Source of the DNA: Anaerolineae bacterium
GTDB lineage: Bacteria; Chloroflexota; Anaerolineae; JAFGEY01
Direction: 5' to 3'
NCBI GenBank assembly: GCA_016929775.1
Contig: JAFGIE010000128.1
Coordinates: 1 to 30,548 of the forward strand
DNA: 30,548 nucleotides
Each line of letters opens with the position of its first letter. The stretch's first letter is position 1. Positions 16,538 through 24,365 of this stretch are shown here, piece after piece. A program made the translations under genes and the position numbers. Below the pieces are notes generated by a model. It worked only from the letters and a program-made list of their open reading frames with translations. It did not search any database and had not been told where the DNA came from.

Positions 16538-16641
16538 GCGAGCGCGTGGGCGGACGCAGCCACCAGGGCGGAAGAAGCGTGGCGTGAGGAAATGCGCCGC
16601 GCTACAGGTCCCGGGGCGTCGCCGAGAGAGGAGAGGGCGCC

Positions 16642-18873
16642 ATGACCGAGCACGCCGACCAGACGAGTGAGAGAGAACCGGTCAAAGCGTTGATCCTGGC
16701 AGCAGGGGACGCGCACCTGCCGGGGGACGATACCCCGCTCGTGCTCTACCCGCTGGCAGGCAGAGCCGTGATCGACTATGTGATCGAGAACGCCCTGCAC
16801 CTATGCCAGCCCAAAGACATCTATGTCGTCGTCGGCTACCAGCGTGAGGAGGTCACCGCGCACATCCACGACGTCTTTGGGGGCGGGTTCCACTATGTAC
16901 GGCAGGATGAGCCACTCGGCACAGGGCACGCCGTGCTGCAGACCAAGGCTGCGCTCGCCGATTTCGTCGGGGACATCCTGATCTTGTATGGCGACACGCC
17001 CCTCTTTTCCGCCTCCTCGATCCGCGGCTTGCTCAACCGCCACCGGCTCAAGAACGCGGCGCTGACCCTGCTCACCGCAGTCGTCTCGCGTCCGCTGCCC
17101 TACGGGCGCATCATCCGCGATCGCCAGGACCGCTTGATCGACATCATCGAGTCCGCAGAGGCTACAGCGGACACGCTCGAGATCATGGAGATCAACGTCG
17201 GCGCGTACGTGGTCCACGCCGACATCCTCTATCCCATGCTCGAACGCCTGCCGCCCTCTCCGGTGGATGGGGAGCGCCGCCTGACCGACTGTGTGCACGC
17301 CTTGCTCCACTCGCGCAGCCGCGTCGAGAGCTACCGCATCTACGACGAGGGCGAGGTGCAGGGCATCAACACGCGCGAAGACCTGGAACACGCCGAGTTC
17401 ATCCTCCAGACGCGGCTCTTTCGCCCACGCCGGATCGAGGAGGAGAGCCTGATCCACTTTGGCACGGGCGGATGGCGCGCCGTGATCTCGGAAGGGTTCA
17501 CCATGCGCAACGTCCGGCGCCTCTCGCAGGCGATCGCGAACAAGATCATCCGCGATGGCAACGAGCAGCAGGGCGTGTTGATCGGCTACGACCGACGCTT
17601 CCTGTCCGATCGCGCCGCGCAGACCTCCTCTGAGGTCTTTGCCGGAAACAACATCCCCGTCATCCTGGTCTCCGAGGACGCCCCCACCCCGCTGATCATG
17701 TTCGCGACCCACCTGGAGCGCGCGGCGTACGGGCTGGCGTTCACCGCCAGTCACAACCCACCCGAGTACAACGGGCTCAAGGTCTTCCGGACCGATGGAT
17801 CGCTGCTCTTGACCGAGGAAACGGAAGAGATCGAGGGCGAGGCCAACGCGCTGGACGGCGACGACATCGCCCGGCTCGACTATGACATCGCGCTCGAGTC
17901 GGGGATCCTGCGCTGCGAGGACTATACGGCGCGGTACGTGGACTCGATCGAGGCGCAGGTCGACATGGGGGCGATCCGGCGCGCCGGGCTGCGCGTGATC
18001 GTCGACCCCATGTACGGCGTGGGCGAGGTGGCGCTCAACATGGTGCTGACCGAGGCACGCTGCCGGGTGCGCGTGATCCACGAGCTGCGCAACCCGCTCT
18101 TTGGCGGGCGCTCGCCCGCGCCCAGCAGCGACGCGCTGCGCATGCTGAGCACACACATCAAGGACGAAGGCTACGACCTGGGCCTGGCGACCGACGGCGA
18201 CGCGGACCGGATCGCGATCCTCGACGAGCGGGGCGAGTACGTGCCGGTGAACGACACCCTGCTCCTGCTCTACTACTACCTGCACGAGGTGCGCGGCGAG
18301 ACAGGCGGCATCGTCCGCAACCTAGCGACGACGCACCTCCTCGACCGGCTCGCGGCGCGCCTGGGCGAGACGTGCATCGAGGTGCCGGTCGGGTTCAAGT
18401 TCATCACGCAGGCGATGGTCGAGCACAATGCCCTGCTGGGCGGTGAGAGCAGCGGGGGGCTGACGATCCGTGGTCACATCCTGGGCAAGGACGGCATCCT
18501 GGCAGCGGCACTGATCACCGAGATGATCGCGCGCACGGGGAAGCGGATCTCTGAGCTACTGGACGCCGTGTACGCCATCACCGGGCACCTGTACACTGTC
18601 GAGTCGAACGTCCCGGCGACGCCCGAGATGAAGATCGTCATCCCGCGACGCCTGCGCGAGACGACAGTCGACCGGATCGGCGCCTACCCCGTGATCCGCA
18701 CCTCGCACAGCGACGGGTTCAAGTTCTACCTCGAGAACGACAACTGGCTGCTCCTTCGCTTCTCGGGCACCGAGTCCTTGCTGCGTGTCTGGTGCGAGGC
18801 GGATACGCCGGAAAAGGGGCAGGAGCTGGTCCGCTGGGGGCAGGACCTGATCCGGCTCGACGCGCCCGCCTAG
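16642..18873 (+). CDS. fusion of GlmU-like nucleotidyltransferase domain and phosphohexomutase
   Basis: A 743-residue two-domain sugar-phosphate enzyme. Residues about 14-260 resemble the pyrophosphorylase domain of GlmU: 'DEPLGTGHAVLQTK', 'ILYGDTPLF', 'EINVGAYVV' and 'VQGINTREDLEHAE'. The signature loop, normally GxGTRM..PK, reads GDAHLPGDDTPL, so the catalytic Arg and Lys are missing. Residues about 270-743 form a complete alpha-D-phosphohexomutase: 'FGTGGWR', phosphoserine loop TASHNP with S370, metal loop DGDADR (D518, D520, D522), sugar loop GGESSGG (600-606) and phosphate loop RFSGTES (706-712). The mutase is therefore expected to be active on a hexose- or hexosamine-phosphate; the transferase half may be inactive or regulatory. 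No GlmU left-handed beta-helix is present. Clear promoter and ribosome binding site. Confidence 0.88.
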   Translation: MTEHADQTSEREPVKALILAAGDAHLPGDDTPLVLYPLAGRAVIDYVIENALHLCQPKDIYVVVGYQREEVTAHIHDVFGGGFHYVRQDEPLGTGHAVLQTKAALADFVGDILILYGDTPLFSASSIRGLLNRHRLKNAALTLLTAVVSRPLPYGRIIRDRQDRLIDIIESAEATADTLEIMEINVGAYVVHADILYPMLERLPPSPVDGERRLTDCVHALLHSRSRVESYRIYDEGEVQGINTREDLEHAEFILQTRLFRPRRIEEESLIHFGTGGWRAVISEGFTMRNVRRLSQAIANKIIRDGNEQQGVLIGYDRRFLSDRAAQTSSEVFAGNNIPVILVSEDAPTPLIMFATHLERAAYGLAFTASHNPPEYNGLKVFRTDGSLLLTEETEEIEGEANALDGDDIARLDYDIALESGILRCEDYTARYVDSIEAQVDMGAIRRAGLRVIVDPMYGVGEVALNMVLTEARCRVRVIHELRNPLFGGRSPAPSSDALRMLSTHIKDEGYDLGLATDGDADRIAILDERGEYVPVNDTLLLLYYYLHEVRGETGGIVRNLATTHLLDRLAARLGETCIEVPVGFKFITQAMVEHNALLGGESSGGLTIRGHILGKDGILAAALITEMIARTGKRISELLDAVYAITGHLYTVESNVPATPEMKIVIPRRLRETTVDRIGAYPVIRTSHSDGFKFYLENDNWLLLRFSGTESLLRVWCEADTPEKGQELVRWGQDLIRLDAPA

Positions 18874-18940
18874 CCCGACTGGGTGCGCGGCGGGCGCCGG
18901 CGCCGCTCGTCCTGGGGGCAGTACGAGGAGGGTCGAGGCG

Positions 18941-19264
18941 GTGGCAACCCCGGGGCACTCTGCCGGGCATACCGCCTATCACGTGGTCGACCAGCGCGCG
19001 CTGTGCTGCGGCGATGCCCTGATCCACGTGGGGCCATGGCTGCTTACCGTAAACCTGTACCACGACCCCGAGCAGATGGCACAGTCGGCGCACGCCATAC
19101 TGCACATGGACGATGATTGGCTGCTCCCAGCACATCTCTCCCCCGTCCGCCACTTCCTGCCGCCCGCCGCGCGCGTGTCTCGTGCGGGACAGGCGCCGTG
19201 CCTGGCGCGCATCCTCGAGCGAATCACTGGCTACTGCTACCAGGCGTCGATCCGGCGCGGCTGA
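18941..19264 (+). pseudogene. truncated metallo-beta-lactamase-fold hydrolase remnant
   Basis: A 107-codon frame that carries only the C-terminal half of an MBL-fold hydrolase: TPGHSAGHT (motif 3 region), 'CCGDALIHVGP' (motif 4) and 'WLLPAHLSP' (motif 5). The N-terminal HxHxDH metal motif is absent, and there are only 67 bp between the previous stop codon and this frame. Similarity seems to begin a few codons upstream of the GTG at 18941 ('VEAVATPGH'). It lacks half its active site, so it is best read as the leftover of a 5'-deleted gene. It could still be translated from the GTG after GAGGAGGG. Confidence 0.65.
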
Positions 19265-19355
19265 GCTGGCAAACCCGCGCTCCCTCCGGTGTACGATCAC
19301 TGCCCCCGCTTCTCGCCCGTACCCCTACAGGTTGTGGTCTCACCAATAGTGACTG

Positions 19356-19384
19356 TTGCATAACTTGACAGAATGAGGTATAAT
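19356..19384 (+). promoter_or_regulatory. promoter of the secreted repeat protein
   Basis: TTGCAT (-35, 19356-19361) and TATAAT (-10, 19379-19384) with a 17-bp spacer. A TTGACA at 19365 is only 8 bp from the -10 box and cannot serve as its -35. The leader is about 105 nt and GC-rich. Confidence 0.65.
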
Positions 19385-19496
19385 GCGTGTAGGTAGTTGA
19401 CCGTAATGGGCCTCCCTCTCCTGTGCCCGGGGCGTGCGTTCATCGGGGCGCGGGACGGGGCCCGGGCAAGGGGCACGCAGCCCACGGAAGAGCGAG

Positions 19497-20504
19497 ATGG
19501 CAAAGGCGGCAGTTCCCGGCAAGCGCCTGCTCAACATCGCTGTACTGTGCGCCGCGATCGCAGTGTGCCTGGTTGGCGCGCTGCGCGTGTCGGCACAGGC
19601 AGAACCGGTCGCGTACTTTCCGGAGACCGGTTTCAACGTGTCGGGCGACTTGCTCCGGTTCTACCAGACGCATGGCGGGCAGACGGTCTTTGGGTACCCG
19701 CTGACGCGCGTCTTTGAGGAGGATGGGCGCCCCGTGCAGTACTTTCAGAGCGCGCGCTTGGAGCTGCACGGCGACGGCGCGGTCGTGCTGGGCGCGTTGG
19801 GCGCGGCGCTCCGAGAAGCCGATCCACCCCTGCCAGCGCACGAGATCCCCACCGACGGTCACGCGGGCAAGCTGTACGTCGCAGAGACCGGTCACACCGT
19901 GTCTTTCTCGTTCCTCGACTACTATCGCAGCCACGGCGGAGCGAGCGTCTTTGGGTACCCGATCACAGAGTGGCTGATCGAGCCGAGCGGGCGCATCGTG
20001 CAGTACTTTGAGCGCGCCAAGTTCGAGTGGTACCCCGAGAATCCGATCGGGCGGCGCGTACAGCTGGGCATGTTGGGCACGATCTATGTCGCGCAGTACG
20101 TGGACCCAGTGCACAAGAGCCCAGAACCCGCCTCCTCTCGGGCGCGGGTGAGCGCGTCGACCGCACCTGCCCTGCCAGAAGACGCGCTACGCGTCCACGG
20201 CTTGCAGGTCATGGTCTCGCTCGAGCACCCGATCGTCGGTACAGAGGAAGAGCAGATCGTCCACGTCTACGTGTCCGATCAGGAGGGGCGCTGGGTCCCC
20301 GGCGCCTCGGTCGCGATGGAGATCAAGTACGAGGGGGGTTCGGCATCTGCGCATTCACTGCCGGCGACCAACGCGGACGGCTACAGCCGCACCGCGTTCG
20401 AGGTGGCGTCGCCCAGCGCGGGCGCGATCGGGGTCGTGCAGGTCAGCGCGCGCTACGGCGACCTGGTCGCGCAATCCAGCGCCGCGTTCCTGCCGTGGTG
20501 GTAG
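19497..20504 (+). CDS. secreted protein with two FGYP-type repeats and an Ig-like domain
   Basis: A 335-residue exported protein. Residues 9-35 form a signal peptide with a likely signal-peptidase I site after VSAQA. Two tandem repeats of about 62-68 residues follow (about 41-102 and 129-196), each with 'ETGxxVSxxxLxxY', 'HGGxxVFGYPxT', 'GRxVQYFxxAxxE' and ending 'LGxLG'. Such repeats are common in secreted Chloroflexota proteins, often next to cell-wall or peptidase domains. The C-terminal 110 residues ('LQVMVSLEHPIVGTEEEQIVHVYV' onward) resemble a bacterial Ig-like or carboxypeptidase-regulatory-like beta-sandwich. No catalytic motif is seen; a cell-surface binding role is inferred. ATG 19497 follows GGAAG; an upstream in-frame ATG at 19434 would bury the signal peptide. 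Confidence 0.82.
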   Translation: MAKAAVPGKRLLNIAVLCAAIAVCLVGALRVSAQAEPVAYFPETGFNVSGDLLRFYQTHGGQTVFGYPLTRVFEEDGRPVQYFQSARLELHGDGAVVLGALGAALREADPPLPAHEIPTDGHAGKLYVAETGHTVSFSFLDYYRSHGGASVFGYPITEWLIEPSGRIVQYFERAKFEWYPENPIGRRVQLGMLGTIYVAQYVDPVHKSPEPASSRARVSASTAPALPEDALRVHGLQVMVSLEHPIVGTEEEQIVHVYVSDQEGRWVPGASVAMEIKYEGGSASAHSLPATNADGYSRTAFEVASPSAGAIGVVQVSARYGDLVAQSSAAFLPWW

Positions 20505-20525
20505 ATCCGTCCAGCCGCCGAGCTG

Positions 20526-20717
20526 CTACTCCCAGCCGATGATCCACACACACAGCCCGGCAAGCAAGATGGTAGCGACGATCAGCGCCGCCATCTGACC
20601 CGCCAAGAGCCCGACGTCCCTTGCCGCCCAGACCAGCATGATCACCATGCCGACAGCCAACACGAACCAGCTCACCAGGCGCGGATGCTTGGTGATGAAA
20701 TCGCGAATTGCAGCCAT
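20526..20717 (-). CDS. small two-helix membrane protein, unknown function
   Basis: A 63-residue protein with two clear membrane helices: 'LVSWFVLAVGMVIMLVWAA' and 'MAALIVATILLAGLCVWII'. They are separated by a short 'RDVGLLAGQ' loop. The ATG at 20717 is preceded by GGAAGAGG with good spacing. It is the last gene of the leftward operon, 52 bp after the GNAT gene, and converges with the secreted repeat protein. I do not recognise a family. Confidence 0.7.
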   Translation of the reverse strand: MAAIRDFITKHPRLVSWFVLAVGMVIMLVWAARDVGLLAGQMAALIVATILLAGLCVWIIGWE

Positions 20718-20769
20718 CTGTCCTCTTCCTAAGGAGGTCTCCCCCCGGATACCCACGCCCACCACGGCG

Positions 20770-21828
20770 CTAGAGCGGGCGCATGATCCGGCCTTCACGA
20801 AGCCGCTTGACCATCATCTGGTTGCTGCCGTCGAGAAACTCTTCTGCCACCTCGCGCCAGACGGGATAGAGATCGCCCAACGACATCCGTTCGTAGCCGT
20901 GCGCCTGGAAAAAGGCGACCGCTTCGGGCGCGATCTGCTGCGCCAGGAACGAGATCGCCACCTCGCATGACAGTGCCTTGGCCTCCGCCTCGATCGTCTC
21001 GAGCAGGGGCCCGCCGACCTGCGCATAGTACTGCGCAGGATAGACGTAAAAGTCGTCGATGCACATCACCAGGTTCTCCGCGCGCCACCCGCTGAGCCCG
21101 CCCCCCTTGCGCGACATCGCCAACCAGTAGCCCTTGTCGAACAGCATCTCTAGGACCTGGTCCTGCGTGGGCGGCTTGCGCCAGCGCATCGTGCCTCCCA
21201 TGATCGCTGCCAGGGTTGCGACGTCCCGCCGCTTGGCACGGCGCACGGTGACCGCGCCGACGATCGGATCGACGCCAGCCCCAGCGCGCACGGTCGCAGC
21301 CTGCGGTGCGCGCGGCGCGACAGCGGGCGCGGCGGGGACAGCCATGTCCATCCACACCTCGTCGTCGTACTGGCCCTCGATCTTGACCTGCCGCTCCATG
21401 ACCATCTTGGGGGTGAAGCCCATCTCGCGGTAGAAAGCCTGTGCGCCCCTGTTGCTGGCGCGCACAAAGATGATCAGCTTTTCGTAGCCTTGAGCGCGCG
21501 CGAACACAAGCGTCTCGGCAAAGAGCCGCCGCCCTGCGCCCCGCCGGCGGAAGTTGCGGTACACGTACGTCCCGAGTACGCCGATGTGGTCCATGGCGCG
21601 CGTATAGGGCGCAAAGGGCTCGATCGTCTGCACGCCGAGCACGATCCCCTCGACCTCGGCGACGTACATGATGCTGCGCGGGCCAAGACCGCCGATAAAC
21701 GCCTCTTCCTCCTCGACGGACAGCGTCGGATAGAGCGAGGTCAGCCCCCCCTCCTCGATCACCGAGTTGATCACGTCGACCACGCCCTGTGCGTCGTCCA
21801 CCGTCGCGCGACGAATGAGCACCTTCAT
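20770..21828 (-). CDS. tandem GNAT-domain N-acetyltransferase
   Basis: A 352-residue protein with two GNAT-like halves. The first (1 to about 170) is canonical: 'LIRRATVDDAQGVVDVIN', 'GVLGTYVYRNFRRRGAGRRLF' (the acetyl-CoA pyrophosphate loop R-R-x-G-x-G/A), then 'ASNRGAQAFYREMGF'. The second (from 'VTVRRAKRRDVATLAAIM', about 200-352) ends in 'PEAVAFFQAHGYERMS' but has no clear acetyl-CoA loop, so it may be a non-catalytic or substrate-binding GNAT. An Ala/Pro-rich linker joins them. ATG 21828 overlaps the coaE stop as ATGA. The acetylated substrate cannot be told from sequence. Confidence 0.85.
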   Translation of the reverse strand: MKVLIRRATVDDAQGVVDVINSVIEEGGLTSLYPTLSVEEEEAFIGGLGPRSIMYVAEVEGIVLGVQTIEPFAPYTRAMDHIGVLGTYVYRNFRRRGAGRRLFAETLVFARAQGYEKLIIFVRASNRGAQAFYREMGFTPKMVMERQVKIEGQYDDEVWMDMAVPAAPAVAPRAPQAATVRAGAGVDPIVGAVTVRRAKRRDVATLAAIMGGTMRWRKPPTQDQVLEMLFDKGYWLAMSRKGGGLSGWRAENLVMCIDDFYVYPAQYYAQVGGPLLETIEAEAKALSCEVAISFLAQQIAPEAVAFFQAHGYERMSLGDLYPVWREVAEEFLDGSNQMMVKRLREGRIMRPL

Positions 21829-22463
21829 GGTCCGTCGCCTTTCGCCACATTGCGCGTGCCAACCGTGCGATCGATCGCCGCCCAAGCGCGCGCGACCTGT
21901 GCGCGCACAGCCTCGATCGACCCCCCGTTGTCGATCACGACGTCCGCACGCGCGACCTTGTCAGCCTGAGGCGGCTGCGCGTCCACCCGCAGGACGGCGT
22001 CGGCGCGGCTCATGCCCCGTTCCGCGATCAGGCGCGCGATCTGGACCTCGCGCGGGGCAGTGACCACCCACAGCGCATCGCACAGCGCCGCGACCATGCC
22101 GCTCTCGATCAGCTTGATCGCCTCGACGACGCACACGCGCGCGTTGCTGTGCGCGATACGGGCGCGCGTGCGCGCGATCACGTCGGGGTGGACGATCCGC
22201 TCCAGGCGCGCGAGGGCGTCGGGGGCGGAAAAGACGATCGACCCCAGCCGGCTGCGATCGATCTCGCCATCCGCGCCGAGGATCTGGTCGCCAAAGGCGT
22301 CGACGATGCGCACCCAGGTCGCTGTGCCCCGGGCCATCGCCTGGTGCGCCAGGCGGTCAGCGTCGATGTGCTCGGCGCCCCACGCGACCATGATCTGTGC
22401 GACGAGGCTCTTGCCCGTGGCAATGTTGCCTGTCAGGCCGATCACGTAGGGCCCGCTACTCAA
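21825..22463 (-). CDS. coaE: dephospho-CoA kinase
   Basis: A 212-residue P-loop kinase for the last step of coenzyme A synthesis: ATP-dependent phosphorylation of the 3'-hydroxyl of dephospho-CoA ribose. Visible motifs: 'VIGLTGNIATGKS' with Walker A at 12-19, 'HIDADRLAH', 'RIVHPDV' and the C-terminal 'ARADVVIDNGGS'. The start is TTG 22463, preceded by AGGGGAAG and overlapping the ABC-F stop by 8 bp; a GTG six codons later (22445) has no ribosome binding site. It is co-transcribed with the ABC-F and GNAT genes, the latter through a 4-bp overlap. Length is normal for the family. Confidence 0.93.
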   Translation of the reverse strand: MSSGPYVIGLTGNIATGKSLVAQIMVAWGAEHIDADRLAHQAMARGTATWVRIVDAFGDQILGADGEIDRSRLGSIVFSAPDALARLERIVHPDVIARTRARIAHSNARVCVVEAIKLIESGMVAALCDALWVVTAPREVQIARLIAERGMSRADAVLRVDAQPPQADKVARADVVIDNGGSIEAVRAQVARAWAAIDRTVGTRNVAKGDGP

Positions 22464-24345
22464 GGGCTTCCCCTAGCGCCGCCCACTCGGCGATCAGCCC
22501 TTCCAGATCGGCCTGTACCGCTTTGTATTCTACATCCAAAGCGCGCAGCCTGTCAAACGCCCCGGTGGCGGATGCCTCCGCCATGTCGTGCTCGAGCCCG
22601 CGCAGCGTGCGCTCTGTCTCGGCGATCGCGCCCTCGATCTGCACGAGCCCGTGCGCCGGGTCCTCGGCGGCGCGCGCGCGGCGCAGCGCTTCCTCGGCTT
22701 GACGCCGCTGTCGCTCTGCCTGCCGCTCGCGTTCGGCGGCTTCGCGCAGCGCTGCCAGCTCGACCTGGCGGCGCGCCAAGTATTCCTGGTAGTTGCCCTC
22801 GTAGACGTACAAGCGCCCGTCGCGGATCGCCCAGACCTGCGTCGCCAGGGCGTCGATCAAGTAGCGGTCGTGGGTGACAAACAAGATCGTGCCAATGAAC
22901 GCGCCCAGCACGTCCTCGATGACCTCCTGGGAGGCGACGTCGAGCTGGTTGGTCGGCTCGTCGAGGATCAAAAAGTTGGGCTCCGCCAGGGTGAGCTTGG
23001 CCAAAGCCACGCGGCACTGCTCGCCGCCGCTCAGATCGCCGATCCGCTTGTAGGGATCCTCCTCGGTGAACAGGAAACGCGCCATCAGGTTGCGCACCTG
23101 GGGAATCGGCATATCTTCGACCTGCAGGATCTCGTCGATGATCGTGTTCTCCGGGTCCAGGTCCTCGCGCGACTGTGCCCAGTACCCAATGCGCAGGCTC
23201 GCCCCGAGCCGCGCTTCGCCGCGCAGCGGAGCCAGTTGGCCGAGCAGGACCTTGAGAAACGTGGTCTTGCCCGAGCCGTTGGGACCGATCAACGCCGCGC
23301 GATGCAGGCGGCGCAGTTCGAGATCGCCGATCTCGAGCAGGGGGCGGTCATAGCCCACGACCAGGTCCCGCGTGCGCAGCACCAGGTCGCCGCTGCGCTG
23401 ATCGCTCTCCAGGCGGAGGCGGATGGTGCGCTCCTCGGGCGGGCGCTCCAGCCGTTCCACGCGCTGCAGCCGCTTCTCCCGCCCCTGCGCCTGCCGGGTC
23501 CGCTGTCCAGCCATGTTGCGCCGGATAAAGTCCTCGGTGCGGGCGATCTCTTCCTGCTGGTCCTCCCACTCGGTCATGCGCCGGGCCTGGCGCTCCGCGC
23601 GCTGCGCGACATAGTGGGTATAGTTGCCACGGTACACGCTGAGCGTGCCCATCGACAGGTCCCAGACCTTGGTGACGACCTTGTCCATGAACCGCCGGTC
23701 GTGGGAGACAACCAGCACCGCTTCGGGCCACTCTAGCAGGTAGCTCTCCAGCCACTCGATCGCCTGCAGGTCGAGGTGGTTCGTCGGCTCGTCGAGGACC
23801 AGGATGTCGGGCTTGACGAGGAGCAGCTTGGCGAGCAGCGCGCGCGTGCGCTGTCCACCGCTCAGCGCATCCATCGCGCGGTGCATGTGCGCCTCGTCCA
23901 AGCCCAGGCCATTCAGCACGGTGCGGATCTCGACCTCGTATGCATAGCCGCCCGCATGCTCGAACGCAGCCTGCAGGCGCCCGTAGCGCTCGAGCGCGTC
24001 CTCGACGTGCGCCGGGTCGGCGAGCAGCGCCTCGAGCTCGCGCAAGCGAGCTTGCATCTCACGCACTTGGCTGTACACGGCGCAGCACATCTCCCACGGC
24101 GTCTCGCTGCCGCTCAGGTCCGCCTGCTGGGGCAGGTACCCGATCTGGATCCCTTTCATCCGCGTCACCTGCCCGGTGGTCGGCGCCTGGGCGCCGATCA
24201 GGATCTGCACCAGCGTGGTTTTGCCCTCCCCGTTCGGCCCGACCAGGGCGATCTTGTCGCCGTGGGCAATGCTCACGTTGACGCGCTCAAAGACGTCTTG
24301 GACGCCGAATGACATGGAGAGGTTAGTTCCGGTCAGGATAGACAT
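22456..24345 (-). CDS. ABC-F family ATPase (ribosome-associated, Uup/YdiF type)
   Basis: A 629-residue soluble protein with two ABC ATPase domains and no membrane segments. First domain: Walker A GPNGEGKTT (about 36-44), LSGGQ, Walker B 'LVLDEPTNHLDL'. Second: GPNGSGKTT, LSGGE, 'LILDEPTNQLDV', H-loop 'VTHDRYLID'. Between them lies the ABC-F linker (P-site tRNA-interaction motif), rich in Arg/Glu/Gln ('RRNMAGQRTRQAQGREKR'). The C-terminus ends in a charged coiled coil. ABC-F proteins act on ribosomes at the E site and relieve stalling or give antibiotic protection; I infer a housekeeping translation factor rather than a resistance protein. ATG 24345 is chosen over a longer frame that runs into wecA-like sequence. 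Confidence 0.92.
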   Translation of the reverse strand: MSILTGTNLSMSFGVQDVFERVNVSIAHGDKIALVGPNGEGKTTLVQILIGAQAPTTGQVTRMKGIQIGYLPQQADLSGSETPWEMCCAVYSQVREMQARLRELEALLADPAHVEDALERYGRLQAAFEHAGGYAYEVEIRTVLNGLGLDEAHMHRAMDALSGGQRTRALLAKLLLVKPDILVLDEPTNHLDLQAIEWLESYLLEWPEAVLVVSHDRRFMDKVVTKVWDLSMGTLSVYRGNYTHYVAQRAERQARRMTEWEDQQEEIARTEDFIRRNMAGQRTRQAQGREKRLQRVERLERPPEERTIRLRLESDQRSGDLVLRTRDLVVGYDRPLLEIGDLELRRLHRAALIGPNGSGKTTFLKVLLGQLAPLRGEARLGASLRIGYWAQSREDLDPENTIIDEILQVEDMPIPQVRNLMARFLFTEEDPYKRIGDLSGGEQCRVALAKLTLAEPNFLILDEPTNQLDVASQEVIEDVLGAFIGTILFVTHDRYLIDALATQVWAIRDGRLYVYEGNYQEYLARRQVELAALREAAERERQAERQRRQAEEALRRARAAEDPAHGLVQIEGAIAETERTLRGLEHDMAEASATGAFDRLRALDVEYKAVQADLEGLIAEWAALGEALE

Positions 24346-24365
24346 GGCAATTCCGGGATCCGCGT

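Noticed and set aside
18885..18910. GC-rich palindromic stretch after the mutase gene as a terminator
   Set aside because: The stem is only about 6 bp with a self-complementary loop, and no T-run follows.
19365..19384. TTGACA paired with TATAAT as a promoter
   Set aside because: The spacer is only 8 bp; TTGCAT at 19356 gives the correct 17-bp spacing to the same -10 box.
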